DNA of 64,000 nucleotides from Toxonevra muliebris (taxonomy: Eukaryota > Arthropoda > Insecta > Diptera > Pallopteridae). Location of the stretch: contig OY829327.1 in NCBI GenBank assembly GCA_963691655.1, positions 53,270,079 to 53,334,078 on the forward strand, read 5' to 3'. Below are positions 12,505 to 25,120 of this stretch, one piece after another. Below the pieces are notes generated by a model. The model was not told the DNA's origin and searched no databases. It saw only the letters and a list, made by a program, of their open reading frames with translations. Position 1 is the stretch's first letter. The number at the start of each line of letters is the position of its first letter. The position numbers and the translations under genes were made by a program.

Positions 12505-12792
12505 TTAACCCTGGAAGGACATGCTTTGTCGAATCGACGACGCAAGTTTACGTTTTACAATTTTTCTTTTTAAGTAAGTGTTGATCAACATTTAATTTAT
12601 GAATAAATGTTATTAAAAAAATGCCTATTGTTGTTTTTCTATTTGATAAATTAACTAAATAATGGGAAGAAATCAACTTGCAAAGTTATAGGTGTATATA
12701 TCAAGTGTATCACCACTTTGAATAATGCCGTCGTCGTTTCGATGAAGCATGACCTTTACGTATAAAAAATATGCATGTATTTCCAGGGTTAA
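12505..12792. mobile_element. piggyBac-like MITE with TTAA target duplication
   Basis: TTAA (12505-12508) then CCCTGGAAGGACATGC on the left. On the right, in reverse, CCCTGGAAATACATGC, then TTAA (12789-12792). Inner arms also pair (ATCGACGACG against CGTCGTCGTTTCGAT). The 280-bp body has no ORF. TTAA duplication with CCC-starting ends is the piggyBac signature. Confidence 0.65.
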
Positions 12793-12799
12793 AATATTA

Positions 12800-15700
12800 A
12801 AAATTTTAGGACCAGATTGAATATAATTCAGAGATAGTGGTGGTTGCACATAATCGAATAGGAAAATTACAGAGATCACAGTTAAAATAAATATGGAACG
12901 CAGGGTTGAAGGGTTCCTGTTATCAATTTCGAATCACTTATACGCAAAGTTTCTGTTTTTGACTCCAATGCCTAACTAGATTTATTATTCATTCTACTCT
13001 GCAAATGTAAATGTGACCCAGATTGGATTCCAAAAAAAGACACTCCTTTGCATCAACAAATTCATAATTCAAACGTCGGATTCTAGAGTAGGTGTGAGTA
13101 TGTTTAATCAAACTCTTGAAAATATTTCCAAAAATATCACTGATAAATTCCCTAATTACATTACTTATTTAAGATTGTTATTAATATCCTTTTGTTCCTG
13201 TTTCTTTCCCCCTTCCGCTTCATCTCTTTTTTATACATTTCAATATAATTTAGTTTTCATTTTTATTTTCGGTTTTTTCTTTTACTTTGTATTCTCTATT
13301 TTTCGTACTTATTGAAAATCAAAAGCTGATTGTATTTTATGTCATTCAGTGCTTAAAGTAGGTAGCAGAACCGTAGAGAGATGCTTTAGAATTGCACTAC
13401 ACTAGTGTCCGACCGAAGGTGATTTTTTGGCCGAATTCGAACTTCGGCCATTCATCTAACCTTCGGCCGAAGCCGAAGACCGAAGTATTTTTAAAATATA
13501 AAAAATAAAAATCAGAACCTAAATTTTTTCTATCTATATATCTTCAAATATATACAGAAACATATAAATAGTAGATACTCCAAATAAAAAGCTGACCAGT
13601 AACACTAAATAACTGTTCACTGTCGAAGGAGCTGACAAGTATTATTATTATTTCAAGAATCATTCAAAAATTTGTTTACGTCAAAATATACAGTTACATA
13701 CGTATTAATCGATAGACCTGTAGCCGGAACCAGAACCCTCTAGTTCCCAAATTTTTGATTGATTTAAAAAAAATTGGGATTGAAAAATGTAAATGTAAAA
13801 AGCATAAATCTGATCTCAAAACCCTAAAAAATTTAATGGGTGTGGTTTTATGAAGCCGGAAAAGTTGAACGCCTAAAAGTGTTTGTTGTTGTATAAACTT
13901 TTTATCAATTTGTTTTAAGTGATTAAATATTTTGTATAAAAAATTTAAATTCCTAGCTACTCACAGCTAGTTTTTTTATCTGGCAAGTATGAAGGGAAGT
14001 ATTTTTTTATTTTTATCTCAAATTCAAACAAAATAATTAATTTTGCTGTTTTTGACAAATTTTGACTTTGACTGTCGCTAACAGCATAATGCATTTTATT
14101 AAAAGCTTGGGAAATTCCATAAACAATGTGATAAAATGTAGTAACAAAAAACTATTAAGGTGGTAATTAAACCCGTTTTGATGAAGGCTGTCTAGAGACA
14201 CGCTTGGGAACTAGAGAGTTAAGTAAAAATATTGAAAATTCAATTTTTGGGATAGTTTTATTGTACTTATGTTCTTTTAGTTAAGTCATTAAAAGTTGGT
14301 TTTCTTATCTATCTAGTTTTGAAAATAAGTATTTGATTTTTGTCATTTTTTTTAACTATTTCAATTTAAATAAAAAACATTGAGTGATATCAATCCGACT
14401 GGTTCCGACGGAGTAGAACTACAGACGCATTGAAGATACAATGAAAATTTAAGCGCAATCAGTTCATTAGTTTTGGAGATATCGTGGCAGCCATTTCGAA
14501 AAATGCTGTTTTGAGAGAAACTAGTTTCAAAGTTCAAATATGCATGAGTGCGGCCTGTAACTTTCAATCGACTGTGAATTTCAAAGAATCCCTTTACACA
14601 TATATTCTAGAGCGATTTTAGCCAAAACAATTTTCAATTTTTTTGACCTCCTTGAAAGCAAAAAAAAAAAGTGAAGCGCCAGTAATTGAAAATATCGCCT
14701 TTCCTAACAGTTCACGCTTCTTTTCAATACGCTTCAAGTCTTCCTTAAAAAGTTAAAAAGTTTGGCTTGCTTTTTCTGCTTCTAATTGTATTAGCTCCAG
14801 CAGGTTGTTCGTCAAAAAAAAATCACTGATTACTGTTTGTATGGTTTTAAATGTTTGTTGTAAAAAAAGCATTCAAGTGCGTCGCCATCTTGAGAACACA
14901 CTTTAAATTCTCCTACAACAATTTTTTCTTCAACACAATATTTGATTTGAGTTCCTTTTCATTTGCTGTTTTTTGTGCGCTCGCTGTTGTTGTTTTTCTA
15001 TTACAACAGCAAAAGAAAATTTACTTGTACAGCAAATTATAGAAATTGCCCTTTTTAATTTTTAATAGAAAGGAATATAAAAACATTAATGTCCCTTCCT
15101 CCTACCCCCAGCTCCTCAAATTAGCTTTCACTCTCTAGTATCGTTTTGAAATGATGTCTTATCTGTTGAAGCGTTCTCGCTCTACCTTCAACATCCTCCC
15201 TCCCCCTCTCTCTCTCTGATGCTTTCGTGCTCCGACAAATCTAAGTATATGCTCATTGCGTTAGGCTTATTTAATTTAAAATATTGACTTTGCCTCTTGA
15301 ATAGCATTCTCTTCTGGCTTTGTTGGAGTTGTTGTTGTATGTATAAACCGTTATCAATACCGCCACAACTGTCATTGCACACTTTACTTACTCTCATCTG
15401 TCAAATTGGCTGGAAAAGCAACACAACAACATGACAATAAAGGAAAAAAGGTACTTTAAGTATAAATTCAATTAAAATTCATGTTATAAAATTTGATACC
15501 AAACTTTTTTGTATATACTGATGCTGTTGAAAAATTTAAAACAAGTTAAATTACTTCGTAATTTGATATTTAGGACAGAAAAAATATTTTAAATTATTCA
15601 TTGATATTTTATTTATAGAGGCACTCTAATGTACATATTATCGAAGTACAATCAATTGAAAAATAGTTAAATCTAATTTTCTAAAAATATATTACTCAAA

Positions 15701-17617
15701 TATTTATGCCTAAAGCCTAGTCTCTCCTCCCCGCCATTATTTCATTCATTTTCGCTTAGTTAGAGAAATGAAATAAATTATTACGTGTGGAAATGTCTTT
15801 CGATATGAAATCAATTGTTCACATCAGCGAACTTTTTTAATTAAAACAAATACGAAGAAAATGTTGAAAACAAAAAAAATAGAAATAATACAGAGCAACA
15901 ACACACAAGACAATGTTGGTAAAAGAAAAATAAATATGTGTGTGTATGTGTGCGAGAGAGAAATTTGTACGAGCACCTTCAATGACAACAACTTTTGTGC
16001 TCCATTAACAAAGTCTTGACATTCCTTTAATCTAAAGGAATTTTATACACTACAGCAGCAATGACGCCAAATGACAGTAAAAGGATGTGAATGTAGAAGG
16101 AAAATATATAGAACAAAAAAAAAAATCTACATTTTGTCTTAATCGAATTCTAGATACGCTACAGTTGTGGAGTAAGTTCTTATGCACCGTGACCAGCGTT
16201 TGTCTAAATTGTTTCGAACAGTTAAAAAGGTTCCTGCTTCAAAAATTTCCTTGGTGGCTATTTTAGGCTTGGCATTTAACAGAAAGACTATTCACATGTT
16301 TTGGAATCCATTATGCAGAGCATAGCCATCAAGAACAAGCAATGTTGGTCCAAAGCCAACCAACCCCCAAGTTAACATTAACGAAACGAATGCGCTTGTG
16401 GCTTGATTTGCACCAGTGTGGCACGTTGGGGTTTCTCAAATCCATAGATTCTGTTTAAAAAAAAAATGGTGTGTCTCGATGTCATGCATAGCATTCCAGA
16501 GAGCGGAGTCAAAAAAGATCTCCGTAAGACACTTCGGGTGATCTCGTATTGTTTCCAAACATTATTTTACTTTTCCTGCAGTCTTGATGAGCATAGCTCA
16601 TAATAAAACGATATATCCCGGCATTCATAATGTAGTACATAAAAATAATGAATAACATAAAGAACATAAAACTGAAATTCCTTCGAATATTTCACCGAAC
16701 GAAAGAAGCGATGGAGCAAATGAGGGGAAAAAATTTACTTGAAATGATATGCCAGAAGAATGGCAAATTTCACTGACGACAATGCAGCTGACATTATAGA
16801 TGTTGCTCTGTTGCATTGTTGTTGGCATTATCAGTATAAACAACGCCAGCAAAGGAGCAAAGGAAGAATGCCAAAGCCTTTACATCACAAAAACAAAAAT
16901 AAGACGTAACGAACTCAGAACTTCTGCAAAGTATTTTCAAGTCGATGTCGTTACGCATCCTGACTACTGCCGTCGCATACATTCACTGCACTCCGAAGCA
17001 CCGAAGCACGTTATTGCCGCCTATACACGGATATACACACATAATTTTACAGCCCAACGGCACGGGTACGGGTACGGAAAGAAATGAAGTTCGTCGCGTA
17101 TATGTAAATGTCGATTTTGAATCATTATTTAATTTTATCATTTGCAGGCAGGAATGTACATCATTAATAATATTCACATTTGCATTTCAAGTTATTGGTT
17201 AAATATGTATATGTATTTGAATAAATATGTGTTTGTGTATGTGAAATATTTTATTGAAATTATATTATTGCTATTGGAGAATGTAAACAATTGCGCACGT
17301 AAAATGCGCAACATTGATATGCAAATTAATTTTCATTCGTTTATTTTCATTAGGATTTATTTCTCAGCAGGTAAATATACATAAATGGCATCTATTTTAA
17401 TATTTAGTTTATCTTGGTTTTGAATGCAATTAATATTGTTCTACTTGAGTAAATTTAACAAAAACTGCATTACATATAATTGATTATATTCACATACATA
17501 CATACTATCTATACATACATGCTCGTATATAGTAAAATATTAATTTGAAATTTAAACTTTGGAACTTTGGAATATTCAAAAGAGCAAATGTATTCAAATA
17601 TGTAATATTCACTACAT
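12800..17617. other. No recognisable gene
   Basis: Holds the CCGAAG cluster (13405-13490), a CT-rich tract near 15195-15220 and a GT run near 15940. A stretch at 16180-16480 is GC-richer and may be old coding DNA, but no frame gives a safe protein match. Confidence 0.5.
13405..13490. repeat. Short CCGAAG/CTTCGG repeat cluster
   Basis: CCGAAG or its complement occurs about eight times in 86 bp (for example ACCTTCGGCCGAAGCCGAAG at 13460), partly palindromic, in otherwise AT-rich DNA. It starts with ACTAGTGTCCGACCGAAG, which looks like a transposon end, but no partner end was found. Confidence 0.5.
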
Positions 17618-20228
17618 CCCAGCAAGCAATATTCTGAGGACTCATAATTCTGAGTCTTATAAAACTCTTTTTAAAGAGCGTTTTCTGAGCACCTTCATGT
17701 ATATGTGTGCTTTATTATAATTTCTGCTCTTTCGAAGATATGAGTCAAAAACTTATTATTTCTTAGAAGTACTGTCGAAGAGTCAACAGAAAATGATCTA
17801 AGTAAGGCTATTTCTAAACCACCAAAATTACAGGAACTCAGAATTCGTTATAATGTTATATATCAATGGAAAGGTCTAATCAAAGAATATATAATACATA
17901 GAAGGCGCATCACGAACAAATTTATTTGCACAAAAATTTTGTTCTATGCCTCCACTTTACACTCAAAATTAAGTTGTTCTCATAAAACCAATGAGTGGTT
18001 GAAATAGTTTGTTTCTCTTTGCTGTTGGCTTTGTTTAATGAGAGTTTTGTGTTCTCTTTTTTTTTATGTTTCTTCTTTTTTTTTTGGTTTCGTGCTGGTA
18101 CTTTCATTACTTAGAAGAATTTACATCGCAATGTCGGTGTCCTTTTATGTAGGCACAGATTATAAAATTCAAATCCCCAGAATTTTTTTCAGGGAAACTA
18201 ATAAAGTTTTTTATAAAAACTATTTACATATTCTATTCAAAAATATTTAAAATTTTATAAGTAATGAGCGATCCCGTCGACACCTTTCTGAAAAACATGT
18301 TTTGCGGTGACCAATATCTTGCAAATCTAGATCATTTGAAATCCAAAAATGAAATGGATTTACTTTATTATAAGATTATCTAGTGATTGATCAAAGGATT
18401 TGAAAAAATATACATATTTAACAAAATGGCCAACTGTCAACAGTTCGATTTTCACTTTTTGCATAAAAAAAATTCCTTCGATTAATCTCCAGATTATTAT
18501 GTATTGAAAAAGCATATTAAATTTAAATTGAATAAGCGTGGTCAACGACTTCAATAACCACATATCGTTGCGGTACTAGATACCATGATCCAATTTGGAA
18601 AATTTTCAAAACGCAATTTTCATACGTCTTCAATAAGAAATTTTAGTATTTAAAAAAAAAATTTCTGAATTTTAGAGGCTATAGTAGTTTTTGGCTTACT
18701 CCAAGAAAATAAGGTGACCAGGTGTAAAAAAAAAAATTAAGAATATTTCTACGCTACACCATGAACAACAAGTATTCCCTGGGATCAAATATATTTAACA
18801 CATTATTTTAGAAGTTATTATAAGTTAAAAACAGAAAAAATACATTTTTGTTGAATTTTGCCTATTTTTCCATACATTTTTTTACCAAAGGTTTGGTCAG
18901 CTGTAGCCTCTGGAAATATATAAGGACCAGTGAAGTTGTAATTTTCACATCAAGTTTGTTATTTTATCTAGGCGAAGTTGTCATTTCAATGCAAAATAAT
19001 AAATTTCACTATTTTTTGTTGATTTTCAAACCCACCTTCCAAAAAAGGATGAACTGACATTTGACCTTGAAGTCAGGTGAAAAACAATATTTTTAAATTA
19101 TTTAAATGCAATTTTAAAGTCAGTATATATAAAAATATTATACAGTGATTACTTTTGGGAAACTTTGTAAATGTATTTTTGACGAATTTTCAAAGTTGCT
19201 GTTCGATTAATCGAACGTTGGGACGATATGAGTTAAAGTTTCAACTTTAATGTTTTGAAATACTTTGTGTTTTGAAATGCAAAAAAAAACCGAGTTTTTT
19301 AAAGTTATAACTAAGGGTGCCCCTTAAAAACTTTCTAAAATTAATGCTTTTTTTTAATAAATTGTGAACACCGAGTGATTTAAGCTTTTTATGCTTTTTC
19401 GAATACAAAAAAAAAAAAATATTGCTAAAAAATAAGTTTGCGACGACCATAATTTTGGGTCACAAATTGAAAAAAAAAATTAATTAGGTGAGAAAACAAT
19501 ATTGATACTCGGCAACAACGCAAAAAAAAGGAAACACATGCACCTACATATTAAACGCAAAAAAACAATCCTATGAAACTGTATGCAATCTCATTTGGCG
19601 GCACTCTATAACGATGTGAGAGAACCTAAGAAAAAAAACACCAAGCGAGTGCATGGGAGAGTGTAAAAGAAAAATAACTGAGTGGTTTTGCTCTTCTTTA
19701 CTGCGACCGCCCGTAAAAATTTTGAGAGATGCGCCTTCTATGTATTGTATATTCTTTGGTCTAATGATTCAAACTTTTTTTTAAAAATATCAGTTAGTTT
19801 AAACGCTATAGGTTTCAGCATATTTTTGACACAAATTTTAGAATTTTTAGTATTTTTTCCCAAATTACAAAAAAAAAATAAAATTAAAGTGTAGCAATAG
19901 TCCAGTCGGTAGAGTAAAAAATCCACCAAAAGTTCATAATAATTCTTATGTCAGATTTTTCTTCAGTAATTGGGGGTATGATAGATGGAAAAAACAACAA
20001 AAATCAGTTCTGGGCAAACCCCCCTTATACTATATTGCTATGTTTATATACTAAAAATTATCCGTTTAAATGAAAATAACAGAGAATGTCGCACTTTGTA
20101 TTTCCTTCGAAACCCATTTCGATTTTTTTTTGGGGGGCGTGCTCTGCAACTCCAAAACTGGAAGAGGTTAAGTAAAACATCGAAGGCTATAGGTCTCATG
20201 TACCGATTTAAAAATGAGCATAACTTTT

Positions 20229-20532
20229 AAGTTAATTAAGTGCACGGCAATTTTTTCATACTCTTGTTCATAATTAAATACAGAAAATACATAGTTGAAT
20301 TTAAAAAAAAAAAAATTGGTGCTATAGAAATTGATTAAAATTACATTTTTTATTTAAATTGATTTTTTAAGTAATTAAGTTAGTTAATTAAGTCCACGGC
20401 AATTTTTTCATACTCTTGTTCACAATTGAATACAGAAAATACATAGTTGAATTAAAAAAAAAAAAATTGGTGCTATAGAAATTGATTAAAATTACATTTT
20501 TTATTTAAATTGATTTTTTAAGTATAATTCAC
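20229..20532. repeat. Tandem duplication of a 152-bp unit
   Basis: Copies run at about 20229-20380 and 20381-20532. Both carry CACGGCAATTTTTTCATACT, then a 12-13-base A run and TTGGTGCTATAGAAATTGAT. They differ at only a few positions, so the duplication is recent relative to the other repeats here. Confidence 0.9.
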
Positions 20533-21439
20533 ATTAGTTATTTAAGCTTTTCTTATTCTTTTCCATGCTTATATTCTTCTTGAATACATCAGTGAAAAAA
20601 TTATGAAATTTTATCCAACCGTAAAAAAGAAACTAGAAAATTAGTGAATGGGCCCAGCAAATTTGTAGCACCTATAACTTTTAAACTAACTGATATTTTT
20701 AAAAAATTTAATTGCATCTCTTCGCTATCATTAGACCTTTCCATTGATTTATAACACTGTAACAAATTCTGAGTTCCTGTATTTATGGGTAATTAGAAAA
20801 AGCCTTAAGCAAGGAACAGAATGTGAAGTAAAAATCTGTCAAAAGTAAAATTTAAGTAAGAACTTTCGAACTTTATCGCGCTTCAACCATAACAACTGAT
20901 TGTCGAAAAAAAAAGTGTAAGAACGCACTGAATTATTTATAGAACTTGTAAAAAAATAATTGGTTTACAATTTAAAGCACTTTGATTGCAAAAATGGGGA
21001 GAAAAATATGATTGTGTGTGTTTCCAATTACAATAAACATGAGCTTCAGAGGTGCACATTCTGTTTATATTTTTCTTTGTCGCGCTTCATTGTTTACTAC
21101 GCTACATTCTGTGCTTCAGCTGCATACTTCACGCTTCACATTCTGTTCCAGGCTTTACTCTCTCTATTTGCTTGCGAGTGGTGAAAATTTTTATTTAGAC
21201 GGCAGTACTATTTGCAATTTTTAAATGCGTTGTTGATTTGATATACATAGTTTACATTTATTTAAACTTATGATTATTTTTACTAATAGTTGCCTACAGA
21301 AGAAAGTATGTACACACCTGAATGCTCAACTAAACGTGAAAAATATTTTTGTTTTGTATTTCAAAATTCTTTAAGTGCATATGTATTTATTGTTTAAATA
21401 AATAAAAAATCTACAATTAAACACAAATAATTTTTAAAA

Positions 21440-21690
21440 ATATGGGAGTCCTGACTCTTATTTGACTCCTTTGACCTCTTTTTTGACTACTTTAGTCGTC
21501 TCTTTCGACTGTCATAATCTTTCTTTTTGTCTCTTTTAAAATTCTTTTTGGACTCTTTTCCCCTTTTGTTTTACTATTTTCATACTCTTTCTTTAATCTC
21601 TTTACTCTATCTTAAGACTCTATCCATTTGGAACTTCTTGGAACCTCTTTTGGTTCTATTTAACCTCTTTTTTAAGTTTTCTCTGCGGTT
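21440..21690. repeat. Pyrimidine-rich degenerate repeat of the word (G)ACTCTTTT
   Basis: About 250 bp in which TGACTCTTA, TGACTCCTTTGACCTCTTTT, GACTCTTTT, TACTCTTTC, AGACTCTATC and AACCTCTTTT follow at intervals of roughly 10-25 bp. The strand is T/C-biased. It lies just inside the right end of the possible 17618-21881 element, where transposon subterminal repeats would sit. Confidence 0.55.
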
Positions 21691-21941
21691 TTTCTGATTT
21701 CGAAAATACTAAATGAATTTTTTTTGGATACATTTTCGCAGTTCATAAAGAACTACCACTTTCATGTGAAAAACTATCCTTCCGCATTTTTTCATTTGCG
21801 TTTAATAAACTCATTGTGAGTGTAAAACCTTCGAAATAACAGTCATAAAAGAGTATTTTCGTACTCATATTGTTTGCTGGGATATTATGTGTACTTCCTA
21901 CACATACTCAAGGAAAATGTTTGTAAAAATATATAACATTA

Positions 21942-22110
21942 GCCCTATTCACGATATGATTCAAATGGTCTGGCATCACTGCAAATGCAGTATATATATT
22001 ATTATATATATTAAATTTCTGCTAACACTACAACAAATATATGTCATATGCAATAAAATTTTGCATTTGCATTTGATGCAAGACCATTTGCACTATATCG
22101 TGAATAGTGT
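21942..22110. mobile_element. Hairpin MITE with GCCCTATTCACGATAT ends
   Basis: The left arm (GCCCTATTCACGATATGATT then CAAATGGTCTGGCATCA) and the right arm in reverse (CACTATTCACGATATAGTGC then AAATGGTCTTGCATCA) match over about 45 bp at roughly 85%. Total is about 169 bp. TTA on the left and TA on the right flank fit a Harbinger-type target weakly. Confidence 0.65.
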
Positions 22111-22703
22111 AGCACTTCTGGATCTTCTGGAATAAGAATGTAGTTACACTAGTAATAGTAAGTTTTATATTCTACCAACTCTTCAAATATGCAAGCAATG
22201 TATGGATGTGGTACATTATCGAGCTTCGCACTCGCTAAATAGATGCATAGATGTTGGCAGATGCCGTTGGATTTTGATAGCAGCATTCAGCGTCCCACTT
22301 ATGGCACTATGCTGTGGGCTACCCCGTATATCCAAAGGTTTCACTGCGCTGGCAGGTACATAAATTTTTCAAAAGTAAATAAAATTTGTATAGTTGTATT
22401 ATAATATTAGCTTGGCAATAAAAACGCAGCCTCATAAACTCACTAAATTATAAATAAGTTTAATTTATGCATTATGCACCTCATGTGAAAGTTGCAATTG
22501 CAACAGTAAAATGTGTGGGTATGTGTAAGAAAAAAGAGAAAGAGAGAGAGAGAGAACTTCAAAAACATGATAACAAAGTAGCATATACAATACTGTGCAA
22601 ATCAAAAGCAACAGCTCTTAGCATACCATATTTATTACGTTTTCATAACTTTTGTTAATTTTTATTTAAAAGAAAGTGGATTAAATTCATTATTAAATGA
22701 CTA

Positions 22704-23112
22704 ATAGCGCTTTCTTTTCTTAACAAAATGTTGCAATTTTTTGCCTCGTACCATGGCAACAATTTTTTAATGTTACCCTCATCCCTGCCAAAATGTTGCA
22801 TTTTTAGTGCAAGAAAATAACATAGAAATGCTACCCTGTCAGAATCAACTAATTTGCAGGGCAACATTCTTACCCCGTCATTTATTTGAGTATAAAAATT
22901 GTAACATTTTTCCCCGCTCAGAAAGCAACATTTTTTAGAAAAGAACACAATACTCTTTGGAAAGCTTCCCTTTTTTCAGAAAAGAACACGAAATTTGACA
23001 GCCCTCGCATGGTGCAGAAAAAATGCAACATAAAACGCTATAAGTTATATGATGGGAAACTTAAAAGTTAGAAACAAATGTCCAAAAAAAAATATTTTAA
23101 AAAACTCAAAGA
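22704..23112. mobile_element. Insertion of about 409 bp within the left inverted repeat of the Tc1-like element
   Basis: The right arm of the host element is continuous where the left arm breaks, so this segment was gained (or the arms formed unequally). It is rich in the word ATGTTGCA(A)TTTTT and its complement, about seven occurrences in mixed orientation. It has no ORF of note. Its own termini are unclear. Confidence 0.5.
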
Positions 23113-23261
23113 ACTATGCACTTAGGGCTGGGCAAAACAAAAGCAAAACAAAAGCAAACATTTTATGATATTCCTTATTTGTATTCATTGCTTCACATCT
23201 GCGAGGCATTGACTTTGTTAACTTGATGAATGCCCTCTTGGGTGCATGGCAAGAATATAGA

Positions 23262-23640
23262 CCACGAACCAACTAATTTATCCGATTGCAAAAACTTCCA
23301 CCACCATGCTTGCCAGTGACTTTACAGAGCAATGTTTTAGTCGTCCTCCTTTGATTCGTCTAATAAGAGACTTGTTGAATGAATTGATTCAACTGAATTC
23401 CGACTCATCGGTCCACTTTTAACTTCTGTTTCTGCAGAACTGTTTTCAATCTAATTACTGACAAATTGACGTTAATCTAGTCAAAACTGGTTCAATGAGT
23501 CCAAATTTAATTGAGTCAATCCATACTACCAGTCCCATATTAGACAAATCAAAGGAGGACGACTAAAACATTGCTCTGTGAAGTCATTACCAAGCATTGG
23601 GGCGGAATTTTTTGCATTTGAATAAATTAGTTTGCTCATG
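23262..23640. repeat. Internal inverted repeat, arms of about 115 bp
   Basis: Left arm about 23262-23375 and right arm about 23525-23640. Both arms contain ACAGAGCAATGTTTTAGTCG followed by TCCTCCTTTGAT (right arm in reverse). The loop is about 150 bp. The arms are roughly 80% alike by eye. It lies at the centre of the Tc1-like element. Confidence 0.7.
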
Positions 23641-25020
23641 GTCTTTATCCTTTCCACGAAATAAATTTAAAGATGGACCACGTAATCCATAGAGCTCGGG
23701 AAACCCAGATACTTCATCAGCCACTGTGGAAATTGTCAGTTCGTGCAATATTTAGACATGAAATTTACTACTCGAAACTCGCATTAAAGTTGTTTTAAGA
23801 TTGATTAGCATGGATAAGGGTTCATTTCTCTCATGAGTTGCTACTACTATTCGAGCTTAACTCCTTGAAACCTACTTCGGAACCTCTATACTTGAAGCGA
23901 GTGGGTACCACTTCCAAATCAGGGATGAGCTGGGATAGATTTGAAATAAAAGTGGGAAATGATACCCAAGAGGGCATTCATCAAGTTAACAAAGTCAATG
24001 CCTCGCAGATGTGAAGCAATGAATACAAATAAGGAATATCATAAAATTTTTGCTTTTGTTTTGCCCAGCCCTAAGTGCATTATATAACTTAATCATTTAA
24101 AAACAAATTAAATCCACTTTCCTTTAAATAAAAATTAACAAAAGTCATGAAAACGTGATAAATATGGTATGCCAAGATTTGTTGCTTTTGTTTTGCACAG
24201 TACTGTACATTCAAAAGTATCATTAATTATAAAGCAATAATTTTTAAGCTTATAAATAATGCAAAAATTTCTCTGGGCAATTTTCAATCAACTTAAGGAT
24301 GTGTGCTGATCGCTCATTCGTTCCAACGGTGGGTCATTCAAGTGTAAGGACAATGTCATGCATGATATGTATGTACAATATATGTACATCAATGTAGCTA
24401 CTAGCATCTAAATAGACGACCATGCGATGCGCCACATTTATCAGCCATTTAACCCGCATCAATGTTCAAACGTAATAAAAATTGCCACTCTAATGAAATG
24501 CATTCGCCAAGTGGAACAGTGTTAAATTGACGACAACGACGATGACGTCGACGAAGACTACGATATTGACGGCGATGATGGCAGCAGCAGCGGAAGTGGC
24601 GCCATTCATACTTGCAAACGCACCCATTCACACATACATACAGACAGACAAACATGCATTAATACTTGCTTGTTGTTTAAATCTTTGAATCAACAAACTA
24701 AACCAAACTACTATGAACTCTCCAAAGAGCTACTCGTGTCCTCATGCTTACAAGTAGAAGTAGAAACTTATGTTAGTATACTTTAGTTAAAAAGCACTTG
24801 AAATGGATTGAATTCCATTCATCTTCACTATTTTTTCTCCCTCTTTTTTGCACACATTCATTTACACTTTAACTATATTACTGCATAGTGTATTCCGTTG
24901 GTCGGTCGCACAATTTTCCGTTTCCGTTGTCGTATACAATATTATTGCTTTTTGCCACACACACACATACATACACGTATTTTATTTCTAGCTTTCTCTC
25001 GTCCTACTCTAGGGCGCTCT

Positions 25021-25120
25021 CCCAGCCAGCATTAAAAAGATTTTTGAACGATCGCGATCAACGCGAGACTCTTCCATCTGATTGTTAGAAGAGTTACACA
25101 AAACAAAATGCATCGTTTGA
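25021..25120 (+). repeat. Left end of a CCCAGC-type element
   Basis: CCCAGCCAGCATTAAAAAGA followed by GAACGATCGCGATCAACGCG closely follows the left end of the element at 11229, in the same orientation and about 75% alike over 90 bp. The matching right end could be the AATAGCTGGG at 30872-30881, which would make a 5.9-kb composite holding the other elements found between. This is not proven. Confidence 0.5.

Larger units (their letters stand above)
17618..21881. mobile_element. Possible 4.3-kb CCCAGC-ended element
   Basis: The left end CCCAGCAAGCAATATTCTGA and the right end, in reverse CCCAGCAAACAATATGAGTA, match at about 14 of the first 15 bases. ACTCTTTT-type motifs lie near both ends. The interior holds a 152-bp tandem duplication and no long ORF, so coding capacity is lost or never existed. 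Flanks ACAT and ATAT agree at 3 of 4. The pairing of two ends 4.3 kb apart is inference. Confidence 0.35.
22588..24205. mobile_element. Tc1/mariner-like non-autonomous element with about 242-bp inverted ends
   Basis: The left end CAATACTGTGCAAATCAAAA and the right end, read in reverse as CAGTACTGTGCAAAACAAAA, are each flanked by TA (22586-22587 and 24206-24207). The right inverted repeat spans about 23964-24205. Its left partner is in two pieces, 22588-22703 and 23113-23250, separated by an insert. Total length is 1618 bp, about 1.2 kb without the insert. No transposase frame is readable. A second, internal palindrome lies at 23262-23640. Confidence 0.75.

Noticed and set aside
13013..13315. 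100-codon open frame with a hydrophobic C-terminus
   Set aside because: The Phe/Leu/Ser-rich end comes from T-rich DNA; no start context, homology or splice pattern.
16180..16480. GC-richer stretch; one minus-strand frame gives GLVGFGPTLLVLDGYALHNG, resembling a transposase DDE block
   Set aside because: Only one short block looks like pogo or Tc1. Neighbouring motifs do not follow, and other frames are equally open, so chance is likely.
19893..19960. Possible A box (AGTCCAGTCGGTAGAGTA) of a tRNA-like unit
   Set aside because: No convincing B box at the right distance and no stem pairing.
24530..24655. Open frames rich in Arg/His (minus) or Asp/Gly/Ser (plus)
   Set aside because: Explained by GAC/GAT/CAG trinucleotide repeats; no start, splice sites or motif.
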